From NCBI GenBank assembly GCA_902786015.1, contig CADAAU010000014.1, forward strand, positions 1-64,000: a DNA stretch of 64,000 bases, written 5' to 3'. Source of the DNA: an uncultured Coriobacteriaceae bacterium. Lineage in GTDB: Bacteria > Actinomycetota > Coriobacteriia > Coriobacteriales > Atopobiaceae. Position 1 is the first letter of the stretch. The number at the start of each line of letters is the position of its first letter. Position numbers and translations under genes: made by a program. The notes under the pieces were generated by a model. It was not told where the DNA came from. It saw only the letters and a program-made list of their open reading frames with translations, and searched no databases. Below are positions 34,522-43,244 of this stretch, piece after piece.

Positions 34522-35622
34522 CTAAAGAACTCCGAGACCACGGGCAACGATGGTGATGAAATCCTGCACGTTGGTGACGACGGTGGTGGCCGTGAGGCTG
34601 CCCCTATCTAGCAACTTGTTTACCACGAACTCAGATGCGTCCACCGCATAGAAGAACACGGGGCGAATGGTCCCGTCATCCAATACCCTATACGAAGGCA
34701 CCATGTTGCCCGTAGCGATGGTGTGCAACATGGTGGCGAGGCAGATGATCGTTGTCGCGTCACGCACCACGTCACGCATGGCGCTTTGCCCCGCATAGGC
34801 ATCCCCTTTCACCTCGGGTAGCGGTCCGTCATCGCGTATGGATCCCGTGAGCACGAACGGTACGTCTTTTCGAACCAAACTGCACATAATGCCATCGCTT
34901 ATGCCGTGGTCCTCAATGAACTGCGAGATGGAGCCGCTCCGACGTACCTCGTTGATTACGTCCAAATGGTTGTAATGCCCCAAGGGCACTGACTCTTGGG
35001 TATAGATATCCTGTCCGAGTGCCGTATGTAGCATGGCCGCCTCGAGGTCGTGCGTAGCGAGCGCGTTTCCCGCCAACATGCCATCCACATAGCCCTCTTC
35101 CACCATGCGCTGCATCGCAAGACGGGCATCGTAGTCAAACGAGACAGCTGGCCCCATGACCCACACGGCTTTGCCGTATTCCCGTTCGTGTTTGAGCAGC
35201 TCAATCAGCCGATCGTAGTCGCGTGCATAAGCAGTCTCGCGGCTTCGGCCCTGTCGGAACGTGAACTTGTCATCGTTTACCTTGGACGTGGCATCCTCGA
35301 ACCCATCCACGTGGACATAAATCCCCTCGGACCCATCCTCGCTCCGCCCGACGCACACCAAGTCCCCTTTACGGAGATTGCAGTTCTCCACCACGTCGAT
35401 ACGACCGTCCGAACGCAGCACTACCGACGAGTCCATGCGGCTGTCCTCGGCAAGACGCCACGCTCCGTTTACCTTAAAGTATTCGGGAAACATGGATGTG
35501 CTGTGAAACCCACGCGGGGCAACGCCGTCGCAGGGCGCCTCTTCCCACATTGCATCAGGCGCCTGCGTGAATTGTGACGCCAAGAAATCCGGCGCAGCGT
35601 AGCGCGGAATGTCGAAGTTCAT
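34522..35622 (-). CDS. LOR/SDH-like conserved protein (TIGR00300 type; ornithine cyclodeaminase-like)
   Basis: About 366 residues. It resembles the family annotated as the conserved domain of LOR/SDH bifunctional enzymes (TIGR00300), archaeal members of which act as ornithine cyclodeaminases. Visible parts: RYAAPDF, VVENCNLRKGDLVCVG, VMGPAVSFDYDARLAMQRMVEEGYVDGMLAGNALATHDLE (nucleotide-binding-like), and a closing TTVVTNVQDF. Substrate here is not certain. ATG at 35622 is chosen for GGAG 7 bases upstream. It follows the 3D-domain gene by 32 bases. Confidence 0.65.
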   Translation of the reverse strand: MNFDIPRYAAPDFLASQFTQAPDAMWEEAPCDGVAPRGFHSTSMFPEYFKVNGAWRLAEDSRMDSSVVLRSDGRIDVVENCNLRKGDLVCVGRSEDGSEGIYVHVDGFEDATSKVNDDKFTFRQGRSRETAYARDYDRLIELLKHEREYGKAVWVMGPAVSFDYDARLAMQRMVEEGYVDGMLAGNALATHDLEAAMLHTALGQDIYTQESVPLGHYNHLDVINEVRRSGSISQFIEDHGISDGIMCSLVRKDVPFVLTGSIRDDGPLPEVKGDAYAGQSAMRDVVRDATTIICLATMLHTIATGNMVPSYRVLDDGTIRPVFFYAVDASEFVVNKLLDRGSLTATTVVTNVQDFITIVARGLGVL

Positions 35623-35654
35623 GCAATTACTCCGTTCAAGCCATTTTGGGCCAA

Positions 35655-37089
35655 TTAGATGAATCGATATCGGACGGGACGCAAACCCCACTCGTCACCC
35701 GACTCGACGCCAAACGCCCTAAATACTGCTGGTGTAATGTCGAGACCGCGGCTGCCTCCTCCGAGCCCTCCGCAATCGGTGACCATCGCAATGACGGTCA
35801 TGCCCTCGTATTCGATTTGGATGCTGCTGCCATAGAATCGAGACGGGTTTACGGATACTGGCATCGCGACCGTGGGCACGGACTCATCGAGCGGAATGCC
35901 CGACGCAGTAGCAGTAGAGCCTGGAGGCGTATTGTCGGCGATCGTATAGGCCGATGCGATGCATTCAATCCAGTCCCCGCCCTCATCCTGGGCAGGTGCC
36001 GGCTCTGCGGTCTCCTCCTCTGCTGGTGCTTGCTCCACAGGTGACGGCTCTGCGGGTGCCGCCTCTGTAGGTTCAGGCTCCGCAGTCTCTGGCTCCGCAG
36101 TCTCTGGCACGTGATTCTCTGACGCCTGCTGGCGCTCCTCGGTGTCTTTTTCGGATTCCGCAGGGGTCTTCGATGCGTTTGAATCCGATTCCCCCTCCGT
36201 AGTCGTCGCGTCTACGAGTTGGCTGGGTGTTTCCGCATCGCTTGCGTCTGCGGGCTTCTCGACTTGCGCCGCCGCCTTGGCCTGTGCGGCCTTCGCATCG
36301 TCTTCGGCAGCGCTCGACTCGAGCGCCTCGGGATTCTTTGCTGCCTGGTCCGCTAGGTTGCGAACGTCGCTGAGCGCCTGCTCCTGCGAGTGCTGTTGCT
36401 TCACGAGACTTTGCTCGGCCGCCGCCTTCTTTGCGATTGCAGCCAGACGCGCCTCCTCTGCGGCGCGCTCCTTCGCCTCTAGCCCTTCCGCAAGCTTGAG
36501 CAACTCGTTCACCGATTGCGAGAGCTCGTCGCACGTGCCCTCGAGCTCGCGCAAAGCATCACGGCGCTCGTCTCGTGCCGTATTAATTTGATCCATGCGC
36601 TCCTCGAGGTTGCGCTTGTCGATGTCGAGCCGCTCCACGCAACCCGTTTGCCATTCAGTGACCTTGTTGGCGTAATACAGGCGCGACACAAAGTCATCTA
36701 TGGACTTGCTCGAAAGCGCGATATCCCACAGACTAGGCATTCCGCCCCACTTATAGCTCGTCTGTACCATATGCCGCAGGTGCCCGCGATCCTCAATGAG
36801 CTCTCCCTGCACCGACACGCACTCTTTGGCAAGGTCGTCAATCTGGTTGCTGAGCTCGTCGACCTCCGCACGTCCATCTTCTAGCTGTGCGACGAGCTCC
36901 TCCAGACGGGCGTTTTGCGCAGCCGCCTGGCTGCGAACCTCGCTCGATGTCTGCGCCGATTGGGGTTGTTGCTGCGTGTTGGACGTCTGTTCCTCCGCCA
37001 CTGACGAGGGCATGCCCACACCCAAGGTAACCGCGATAGTGCAGGCACCAACAAACGCGCCACAACAAGTCCTATGCGCCAATCTCATG
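35655..37089 (-). CDS. Secreted coiled-coil protein with C-terminal 3D domain (cell-wall hydrolase-like)
   Basis: About 477 residues. Signal peptide (~1-30, ending SSVAEE), then a PcsB/CwlO-like long coiled coil (~55-265) with the hallmark YKWGGMPSLWDIALSSKSIDDFVSRLYY, a low-complexity Glu/Pro/Ala/Thr linker, and a 3D domain (~385-477): AYT, TASGIPL, VIAMVTDCGGLGGGSRGLDI. Such coiled coils dock on FtsEX to activate wall hydrolysis; 3D domains have the RlpA/MltA-type catalytic fold. The linker repeats TAEPE and PAEPS units, encoded by short DNA repeats (about 36076-36108). ATG at 37089 overlaps the recQ stop by 18 bases, with GGAGAGGAG upstream. Confidence 0.78.
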
Positions 37090-38649
37090 CAGGAACTCCT
37101 CTCCGTAGCTCGCGAACTTCTTTGTCCCAACTCCCTTGATATCGAGCATTTGCTCCTCCGTGCGAGGACGCTGTCGCACCATCGCACGCAAAGTAGCATC
37201 CGAGAATACCACATAGGCAGGAATCCCACGCTCGCCAGCAAGGCGTTTACGCAGAGACCTCAGACGATTGAACAGCTCCTCGTCATCCTCGGTAGGCTCC
37301 ACCCACTCATCGGGCGCGGCATGTTCCACAGCCTTCCGGGCGACCTTCTTTGTGGTGTCAACGGGCACATATCGCATGCCGCCAACGGATTTGCGCGGCT
37401 CCTCCCATCCACATACCGAGCACGCCTCGCAGCTATCTGCAACGCCATCGAGGCTTTGTCCAAAATGGCGCAGAATGCGTTTGCGAAGGCAGAACGTACT
37501 CATGGCATAGCCGATCATGTCACCCAAGAGGCGATTGCGACTTTGCAGCAGCGTGTTGTACGTCTCCATGTCTCCGCCCTCGGGCATGGGCGTCCGCTCA
37601 ATGAGGTAGTGCGCCGTTCGAATGTCTCCCTTGCTCCACAACAGGTGGCATTCCGACACCTCGCCGTCTCGTCCTGCGCGTCCCGCTTCCTGATAGTACT
37701 CCTCAAGCGAGAGCGGCAACCCATCGTTGACGACGTAGCGCACGTTCGACTTGTCGATGCCCATCCCAAAGGCGTTTGTCGCAACCATCACCTGCACGTC
37801 GTCATTTGCAAAGCGAGCCTGTGCCTCTGCGCGCAGGTCATTCGCCATGCCACCGTGATAGCACGTCGCGCAAAAGCCCTCGTCAAGAAGCGCATCGCAC
37901 AACTCCTCCACGCGCTTTCGCGTCATGGCGTATACGATGCCCGTCTCGCTCGCATGGCGCCCCACATATCCGACAAGCCAGCGTTTACGCTGCGCCGGGG
38001 TAAGCTCATGCGTCGCGAGTCGAAGATTGGGTCGATCGAATCCGCTCACCTGCACGATGGGGTCCCTGAGCGCAAGCAGCTCCTCGACGTCCTTGCGAAC
38101 GCGCCAGGTAGCCGTGGCCGTGAGCGCCGCCACGACCGGCCGCTGCGGAAGCGCGTTGACAAACTCCGCGATGCGACGATAGGCCGGCCGAAAGTCCTGC
38201 CCCCACTGACTCACGCAGTGCGCCTCGTCCACCGCAATGAGCGGGACCTGTGCCCGTACCGCAAAGTCGAGGAACATGGGGTCGGTCAGACGTTCGGGGG
38301 CAACGTACATGAGGTCGTACCACCCTTTCGCCGCACGTCGCAGGACCTCGGGACGAACACGCGGCTTGAGGGTGGAATTAAAGTATGAACCTCGAATGCC
38401 GACCTCGCGCAGCGACCGCACCTGATCGTCCATCAGCGAGATGAGCGGCGAGACGACGATGGTCAGGCCAGCTGTCAGCACAGCGGGGACCTGATAACAG
38501 ATGGATTTTCCGGCGCCCGTCGGCATCACCGCAAGGGCATCTTGCCCGCGCAAAATGGCCTCTATGACATTGGCCTGTCCCGGCCTAAAGTCATCGTAGC
38601 CGAACTTGTCCTTTAGAACGGCACGAGCATCGTCTATCGTGAGCGCCAT
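37072..38649 (-). CDS. recQ: ATP-dependent DNA helicase RecQ
   Basis: About 525 residues. Motif I PTGAGKS, motif II DEAH, GMGIDKSNVRYV, a zinc-binding segment CEACSVCGW, and a C-terminal HRDC domain (RLRKRLAGERGIPAYVVFSDATL). It unwinds DNA 3' to 5' during recombination repair. ATG at 38649 is chosen, since RecQ homology starts there (ALTIDDARAVLKDKFGYDDFRPGQ region) and AAGGGGA lies before it; longer versions add unrelated sequence. Close spacing to the aminotransferase gene (44 bases) suggests co-transcription. Confidence 0.93.
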   Translation of the reverse strand: MALTIDDARAVLKDKFGYDDFRPGQANVIEAILRGQDALAVMPTGAGKSICYQVPAVLTAGLTIVVSPLISLMDDQVRSLREVGIRGSYFNSTLKPRVRPEVLRRAAKGWYDLMYVAPERLTDPMFLDFAVRAQVPLIAVDEAHCVSQWGQDFRPAYRRIAEFVNALPQRPVVAALTATATWRVRKDVEELLALRDPIVQVSGFDRPNLRLATHELTPAQRKRWLVGYVGRHASETGIVYAMTRKRVEELCDALLDEGFCATCYHGGMANDLRAEAQARFANDDVQVMVATNAFGMGIDKSNVRYVVNDGLPLSLEEYYQEAGRAGRDGEVSECHLLWSKGDIRTAHYLIERTPMPEGGDMETYNTLLQSRNRLLGDMIGYAMSTFCLRKRILRHFGQSLDGVADSCEACSVCGWEEPRKSVGGMRYVPVDTTKKVARKAVEHAAPDEWVEPTEDDEELFNRLRSLRKRLAGERGIPAYVVFSDATLRAMVRQRPRTEEQMLDIKGVGTKKFASYGEEFLHEIGA

Positions 38650-38692
38650 GGCATCCCCTTTTCCCCGGCTGCATATATGCCCACCGGCATTC

Positions 38693-39904
38693 CTAGGCTC
38701 CAAACACGTACTTGTCGAGCCGGTCGAACGCCTCGACGACCTGAACATGCGGAACGCTCACGGCAATGCGCACGAACCCCGGGCACTCAAAGAGCCGACC
38801 GTCGTGCCACGTAACGCCAACGTCCCAGCCCAAGCGCGCCATGTCTTCGTAGCGAACGCCATGCTCGTCGCACCAAGCACGACAGTCGGCAAGCAAGACG
38901 TAGGTACCTTCTGGGCGAGCGCATTGCACTCCCTTGTAGCTGCGGTTTATATGCTCCCAAGCATAGTCGGAATTACGTGAGAGAACCTCGCAGAGCTCGT
39001 CGACCCACGCCGCGCCTTCTTCTGAGTAGGCACCAATGAGCGCATGCATCGAGACAACGTTTTGGGAATTGTAGTGCGAGAGCGACTCCTCCTTGCGAAG
39101 GCGATCGGTGAGCCAAGTGTTGTAGGTCACCCTATACGAACCAATAAGGCCAGCCAAATTGAATGTCTTTGACGGAGCGTACAATGCGACCGTATGCTCA
39201 TGCGCCCATGCATTCACCTGCTGTGTCGGAGTGTGCGTGTGGCCGTTGAGCAGCAAATCGGACCATATTTCGTCGCTGATAACCCACACATCATGTCGCT
39301 CGAATATCTGCATCGCCTGTTCGAGCTCCCATCTTTCCCAAACACGCCCACAGGGATTGTGGGGAGAGCACAGGATGACGCAATGGATGGCGTTGTCTAC
39401 GATGCGGCGTTCCATATCGTCGAAGTCCATCCTCCACACGCCCCGCTCATCGAGTACGAGGGGGCTGTGTACCAGCTTATAGCCGTTGTTTGAGCAGGCG
39501 GCCGTAAAGCCCACATAGGTGGGACTGTGTACAAGTACGTTGTCCCCTCTCGAACACAGAACGTTGAGCGCACTTATTACCCCACCAAGCACGCCGTTCT
39601 CGTATCCGATGCATGAACGCGATAGGTCATCTACGCCCTTCCGATTGCGGTGCCAGTCAATAATCGCATCAAAATACGCATCGCTCTCTTGGTAATAGCC
39701 AAAGAACGGATGGTCAATGCGCTCATGCATAGCACGCGTGACCGACGGAACCGTGGCAAAGCTCATGTCGGCCACCCAAAGCGGTATGGATGAGAAGCCC
39801 TCGCGAGGACGTGCAGGAGCAAACCCCGTCCCATCACCCAGGCCATCTATCGCTATGGCGTCATGGTTGTGTCGATTTGGTATGGTCGTAAAGTCAAATC
39901 GCAT
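38693..39904 (-). CDS. MalY/PatB-type PLP aminotransferase or cystathionine beta-lyase
   Basis: About 403 residues. Fold-type I aminotransferase: PLWVADMSF at the start, HSPTYVGF, LCSPHNPCGRVW, WVISDEIWSDL, and the PLP lysine in YAPSKTFNLAG. This set matches the MalY/PatB branch, which cleaves cystathionine or cysteine C-S bonds to release sulfide, and sometimes acts as a regulator. ATG at 39904 with GGGGGAG upstream. It heads the recQ and 3D-domain genes in one direction. Confidence 0.87.
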   Translation of the reverse strand: MRFDFTTIPNRHNHDAIAIDGLGDGTGFAPARPREGFSSIPLWVADMSFATVPSVTRAMHERIDHPFFGYYQESDAYFDAIIDWHRNRKGVDDLSRSCIGYENGVLGGVISALNVLCSRGDNVLVHSPTYVGFTAACSNNGYKLVHSPLVLDERGVWRMDFDDMERRIVDNAIHCVILCSPHNPCGRVWERWELEQAMQIFERHDVWVISDEIWSDLLLNGHTHTPTQQVNAWAHEHTVALYAPSKTFNLAGLIGSYRVTYNTWLTDRLRKEESLSHYNSQNVVSMHALIGAYSEEGAAWVDELCEVLSRNSDYAWEHINRSYKGVQCARPEGTYVLLADCRAWCDEHGVRYEDMARLGWDVGVTWHDGRLFECPGFVRIAVSVPHVQVVEAFDRLDKYVFGA

Positions 39905-40008
39905 GGTCTCCCCCTCCCCAAGCAGACAATACGTCTTACTATACTCACGTTCCACATCATGGGCACCCTACAAATCACGGTATGCATAGCGCAGCGGAAG
40001 GGATTCAT

Positions 40009-40296
40009 ATGGCAAGCAACAAACGCTCGGCGCGCCAATCACAGCGCAAGGCGTTCGAGCAGTCCCTTGGCGACATGGATGACGTATTTGCCCGCGAACG
40101 TCAACACCAACGCCGAGCGCAGGAACAACGCGAAGTAGGCAGACGCAACAAGGCATGCGCCTCAAAGAATCGCTATGCGACGCAATCTGAGGCTCGCGAT
40201 GCCATTTTTGCTTGCGCCGAACACGGACGAACTGGGTTGAGTACTTATCGTTGTCCCTATTGCAACGGCTGGCATCTTACGTCGCATCCACAGTGA
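40009..40296 (+). CDS. Small basic protein with C-terminal zinc-finger-like motif
   Basis: 95 residues. Charged N-terminus rich in Arg/Lys/Gln/Glu (likely helical), then KNRYATQSEARDAIFACAEHGRTG and an ending YRCPYCNGWHLTS with CxxC plus nearby His and an upstream Cys-x-x-His, suggesting a zinc knuckle. Similar short endings occur in small actinobacterial proteins of unknown role. GGAAGGG lies 6 bases before ATG 40009. Divergent from the aminotransferase gene and upstream of the MarR gene. Confidence 0.65.
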   Translation: MASNKRSARQSQRKAFEQSLGDMDDVFARERQHQRRAQEQREVGRRNKACASKNRYATQSEARDAIFACAEHGRTGLSTYRCPYCNGWHLTSHPQ

Positions 40297-40429
40297 CATT
40301 TCGCACCCGATTGCAGGCCGTCCGACTATGCAGTGGGTAGCAAAGGGCTCCCATCGCTTGCCTCATAGTCGCGCATAACTCAATCGCGTGCTATACTTTT
40401 GCTCACACAGTAAAGATGAAAGGATACCC

Positions 40430-40864
40430 ATGTCCGAGGAATTCAATCCCTTGGCCCTCGATAACCAGCTCTGCTTTCCCCTTTATGCAGCGGCAAAAGA
40501 GGTCACGCGTCGCTACAAACCGTTACTCGACCCGCTTGGTTTGACTTACACCCAGTACATCACAATGATGGCGCTCTGGGAACATGATGGCATTCCCGTA
40601 AAAGAACTCGGGGATCGCATCTACCTCGACTCGGCCACGCTCACACCACTTCTAAAGCGTCTCGAGTCGCGCGGATACCTCAGGCGCGAAAGATCCGCGA
40701 AGGACGAGCGATCGGTCATCATTTCGCTTACCGATGAAGGCCGCGCACTTCGCGACCGCGCCCTAGAAGTTCCCGTAGCAATGGGTGGCTGCTTGCGCAT
40801 AGACCACGACGAGGCAGTGGAGCTCAAGTCGCTGCTCGAGAGTCTTTTGCACACCCTCGGCTAA
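40430..40864 (+). CDS. OhrR-like MarR-family redox regulator
   Basis: 144 residues. The N-terminal LDNQLCFPLYAAAKEVTRRY matches OhrR, with the peroxide-sensing Cys at position 15 and the Tyr pair (LGLTYTQY). Winged helix: GDRIYLDSATLTPLLKRLESRGYLRRERSAKDER. OhrR represses organic-hydroperoxide resistance genes until Cys15 is oxidised. No ohr gene is adjacent, so its target is elsewhere or is itself. ATG at 40430 is supported by AAAGG; a TATACT -10 lies ~40 bases upstream. Confidence 0.88.
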   Translation: MSEEFNPLALDNQLCFPLYAAAKEVTRRYKPLLDPLGLTYTQYITMMALWEHDGIPVKELGDRIYLDSATLTPLLKRLESRGYLRRERSAKDERSVIISLTDEGRALRDRALEVPVAMGGCLRIDHDEAVELKSLLESLLHTLG

Positions 40865-40873
40865 TAAATCCAA

Positions 40874-40906
40874 GCGGCACAAAACTCTCGGGGAGTCTTG
40901 TGCCGC
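40874..40906 (+). terminator. Terminator after MarR gene
   Basis: Stem GCGGCACAAAACTC / GAGTCTTGTGCCGC with a 5-base loop between two convergent genes (next stop 40939). No long T-run; probably acts on both strands. Confidence 0.65.
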
Positions 40907-40938
40907 CAACAGAACCTCAGCTGTTTGATGAACTCGTG

Positions 40939-41343
40939 CTATTTGGCAAGCTCGAACCCGGCATCCTCAATAGCCTTGACCGCACGCGTGGGGTCGCTCA
41001 CCTTGAGCACGTCAACCGCCTCGCCTGCTTTTGCCGAGAAGCAATAGCCGTACTCGATGTTGAGGTCGAGGGCGTCGAGCTTCTCGAGCAAGTCCGCCAA
41101 CCCACCGGGGCGATTGGGCACGACCACCGCTATGACCTCGGTGGTTATGGCCCTGAACCCTGCCCCATCCAGAGCCGCAACGGCCTCGACGGGCTTGTCG
41201 CAGATGATGCGCACGAGACCGTAGTCGCTCGTCTCGGCTATCGTCAGGGCCTCCATGTTGACGTTGGCATCCGCAAGCGCGCGCGTAAGTGCCGCCAACC
41301 TACCCTTGGTATTCTCCAGAAATACCGTTACCTGCTTGATCAT
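40939..41343 (-). CDS. Tandem ACT-domain protein (PaaK-associated)
   Basis: 134 residues made of two ACT domains (1-66 and 70-134): KQVTVFLENTKGRLAALTRAL ... TSDYGLVRIICD and IAVVVPNRPGGLADLL ... NIEYGYCFS. ACT pairs bind amino acids and control enzymes; this type is often coded beside phenylacetate-CoA ligase genes. Its start overlaps the paaK stop. A paralogue lies at 55231-55659. Confidence 0.88.
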   Translation of the reverse strand: MIKQVTVFLENTKGRLAALTRALADANVNMEALTIAETSDYGLVRIICDKPVEAVAALDGAGFRAITTEVIAVVVPNRPGGLADLLEKLDALDLNIEYGYCFSAKAGEAVDVLKVSDPTRAVKAIEDAGFELAK

Positions 41344-42650
41344 TACTGGTCATCTCCCCTCGAGTCAATAACGCGCACTGCTTTGCCTTCGGAGCGCGGA
41401 ATGGACTTCGGCTCGACGATTCGCACGCGCAGGCCCACCGAAAGGGCACTCTTGAGGCGATCGGAGATGTCGCGCTGGAGCTGTTCGATGGCACGTACCT
41501 CGTCGAAGTCGAAGTCGGGGTTCGGCTCCACCTTGAGCGTGACAACGTCCAGGTGATTGCGACGCGTGAGCTCGATCTGGTACCAGGAGGACACCTGTGG
41601 GAACGTCTTCATCACGTCCTCGATCTGGGACGGGAACACATTGACGCCACGGATAATGAGCATGTCGTCGGTGCGGCCGTGCAGGCGGTCAATACGACGA
41701 TGGGTACGTCCACAGGCGCATTCGCCCGGAATAATGCGGGTGATGTCGCGCGTGCGATAGCGGACCACCGGTGTTGCCTCGCGATCGATCGTGGTAAGAA
41801 CGAGCTCGCCCCACTCGCCCTCGGGAAGAACCTCACCCGTCTTGGGATCGATGATCTCGGCATAGAAGTGATCCTCGGCAAGGTGTAGGCCATTTTGCTC
41901 CATGCACTCAATGGCGACGCCCGGTCCCATCGTCTCGGTAAGGCCGTACACGTCGAGCACCTTGTAACCAAGCTTCTTTTCGAGCTCGGCACGGAAGTTG
42001 TCCGAGAACGCCTCGGCGCCATGAATGCCTACGCGAAGGTGGAAGTCCTTCTTTGGGTCGAGGCCCATGGCAATGGCCGTGTCTGCGAGGTACATGGCAT
42101 AGCTCGGCGTGCAGCACAGTATGGTGGAACCCATCTCACGCAGCACGCGAATCTGGCGCTCGGTGTTGCCCGCACTCATGGGAATCGTGGTGCAGCCCGC
42201 CTTCACGCCACCGTAGTGCGCACCCAGACCACCGGTGAAGAGTCCGTAGCCATAGCACACATGCATGACGTCTTTGGGGCCTCCGTCAGCGTACCACACA
42301 CCGCGCGCGAAGCAGTCTCCCCAAATGTCAAGGTCATGCTCCGTGTAGCCACCCACTGTGGCAATGCCGGTCGTACCGCTCGACATATGGATTTCGCGTA
42401 CGTCCTCCTGAGGAACCGCGAACATCTTGAACGGATAGTTGTCACGAAGATCCTGTTTCGTGGTAAAGGGCGCCTTCGCCAGATCGTCAAGCGACTCGAT
42501 GGCATAGGGGTCGAACCCCGCCTCATCGTACAGCTTATGGTAAAAGGGGACGTTCTCGTAACACTTGATGACGGTCTTCTTGATGCCCTCGAGCTGGATG
42601 GCCTCCAGCTCCTCATGGGGCGCGGTCAAGATATCCTGCGGTTTCTTCAT
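41343..42650 (-). CDS. paaK: Phenylacetate-CoA ligase
   Basis: About 435 residues. ANL enzyme of the PaaK type: MSSGTTGIATVGGYTEHDLDIW (phosphate loop), YGLTETMGPGVAIEC, RTRDITRIIPG and the IIRGVNVFPSQIEDVM signature. Makes phenylacetyl-CoA or aryl-acetyl-CoA from the acid, ATP and CoA, as in anaerobic aromatic amino-acid breakdown. Coupled to an ACT-domain gene, which suggests feedback by an amino acid. ATG at 42650, AAGGATC upstream. No indolepyruvate oxidoreductase genes are adjacent. Confidence 0.92.
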   Translation of the reverse strand: MKKPQDILTAPHEELEAIQLEGIKKTVIKCYENVPFYHKLYDEAGFDPYAIESLDDLAKAPFTTKQDLRDNYPFKMFAVPQEDVREIHMSSGTTGIATVGGYTEHDLDIWGDCFARGVWYADGGPKDVMHVCYGYGLFTGGLGAHYGGVKAGCTTIPMSAGNTERQIRVLREMGSTILCCTPSYAMYLADTAIAMGLDPKKDFHLRVGIHGAEAFSDNFRAELEKKLGYKVLDVYGLTETMGPGVAIECMEQNGLHLAEDHFYAEIIDPKTGEVLPEGEWGELVLTTIDREATPVVRYRTRDITRIIPGECACGRTHRRIDRLHGRTDDMLIIRGVNVFPSQIEDVMKTFPQVSSWYQIELTRRNHLDVVTLKVEPNPDFDFDEVRAIEQLQRDISDRLKSALSVGLRVRIVEPKSIPRSEGKAVRVIDSRGDDQ

Positions 42651-42671
42651 CGCGATCCTTTCCAATAATGC

Positions 42672-42690
42672 TTTGGGGCCAGTCCCCAAA
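42672..42690. terminator. Short palindrome upstream of paaK
   Basis: TTTGGGG (42672-42678) and CCCCAAA (42684-42690) with a 5-base loop, in the paaK leader 22 bases before its ATG. It may be an operator or leader hairpin instead of a terminator. Confidence 0.35.
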
Positions 42691-42849
42691 CAGCGCAAAG
42701 CGCATGCGGGACATTCTAGGTTCCCATTGTTTCCGTAGCATGTCCCGTTTGCTGCACCTTGGTCACTATACGACCGTCACCATACTTGAATGTGTCTGTA
42801 ACCGTTTCTTGAGGTAAGGTAGATATGAACCGAATCGAAAGGAGTTGCC

Positions 42850-43188
42850 ATGAACTGGCCCTGGAGACGAAAGCCAAAGGAAGAGCCCCGGATTCCCGAC
42901 GGCGCCATTCGGCGGCGTTTGCTTTACACCGGTCGAGTTCAGGCCGTCGGATTCCGGTTTACCGTCGACGGCTGTGCGCAGGAGGCGGGAGTTACGGGAT
43001 GGGTTCGCAACCAAGATGACGGATCGGTCCTTTGTGAGGCGCAGGGCACTCCCAAGCAGGTCGCTCAGTTCCGACGGCTCGTCCAAGAGGCGATGGACAA
43101 TCCACGTACCTGGATTGAGGGAAGGCTCAGCAGCGAAGAAGCCCTCGAGCCCAAACCCGAGACGCGATTTTCGATTCACAACCTGTAG
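42850..43188 (+). CDS. acyP: Acylphosphatase
   Basis: 112 residues. Core signatures of the family: YTGRVQAVGFRF (with the catalytic Arg) and GVTGWVRNQDDGSVLCEAQG (with the catalytic Asn). It hydrolyses acyl phosphates in the cytoplasm. A ~20-residue charged N-terminal extension (WRRKPKEEPR) precedes the core. AAGGAG before the ATG. 56 bases separate it from the next plus-strand gene, so the two may be co-transcribed. Confidence 0.92.
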   Translation: MNWPWRRKPKEEPRIPDGAIRRRLLYTGRVQAVGFRFTVDGCAQEAGVTGWVRNQDDGSVLCEAQGTPKQVAQFRRLVQEAMDNPRTWIEGRLSSEEALEPKPETRFSIHNL

Positions 43189-43244
43189 ACTAATGCCAAG
43201 CGGGATTCTGATTCATAAAGAACTGGCATACGAAGGAGACACAC

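Noticed and set aside
36796..38388. A 530-codon open frame on the plus strand
   Set aside because: It is antisense to recQ and the 3D-domain gene, has no family features, and its composition (many Arg/His/Leu) is that of a shadow frame.
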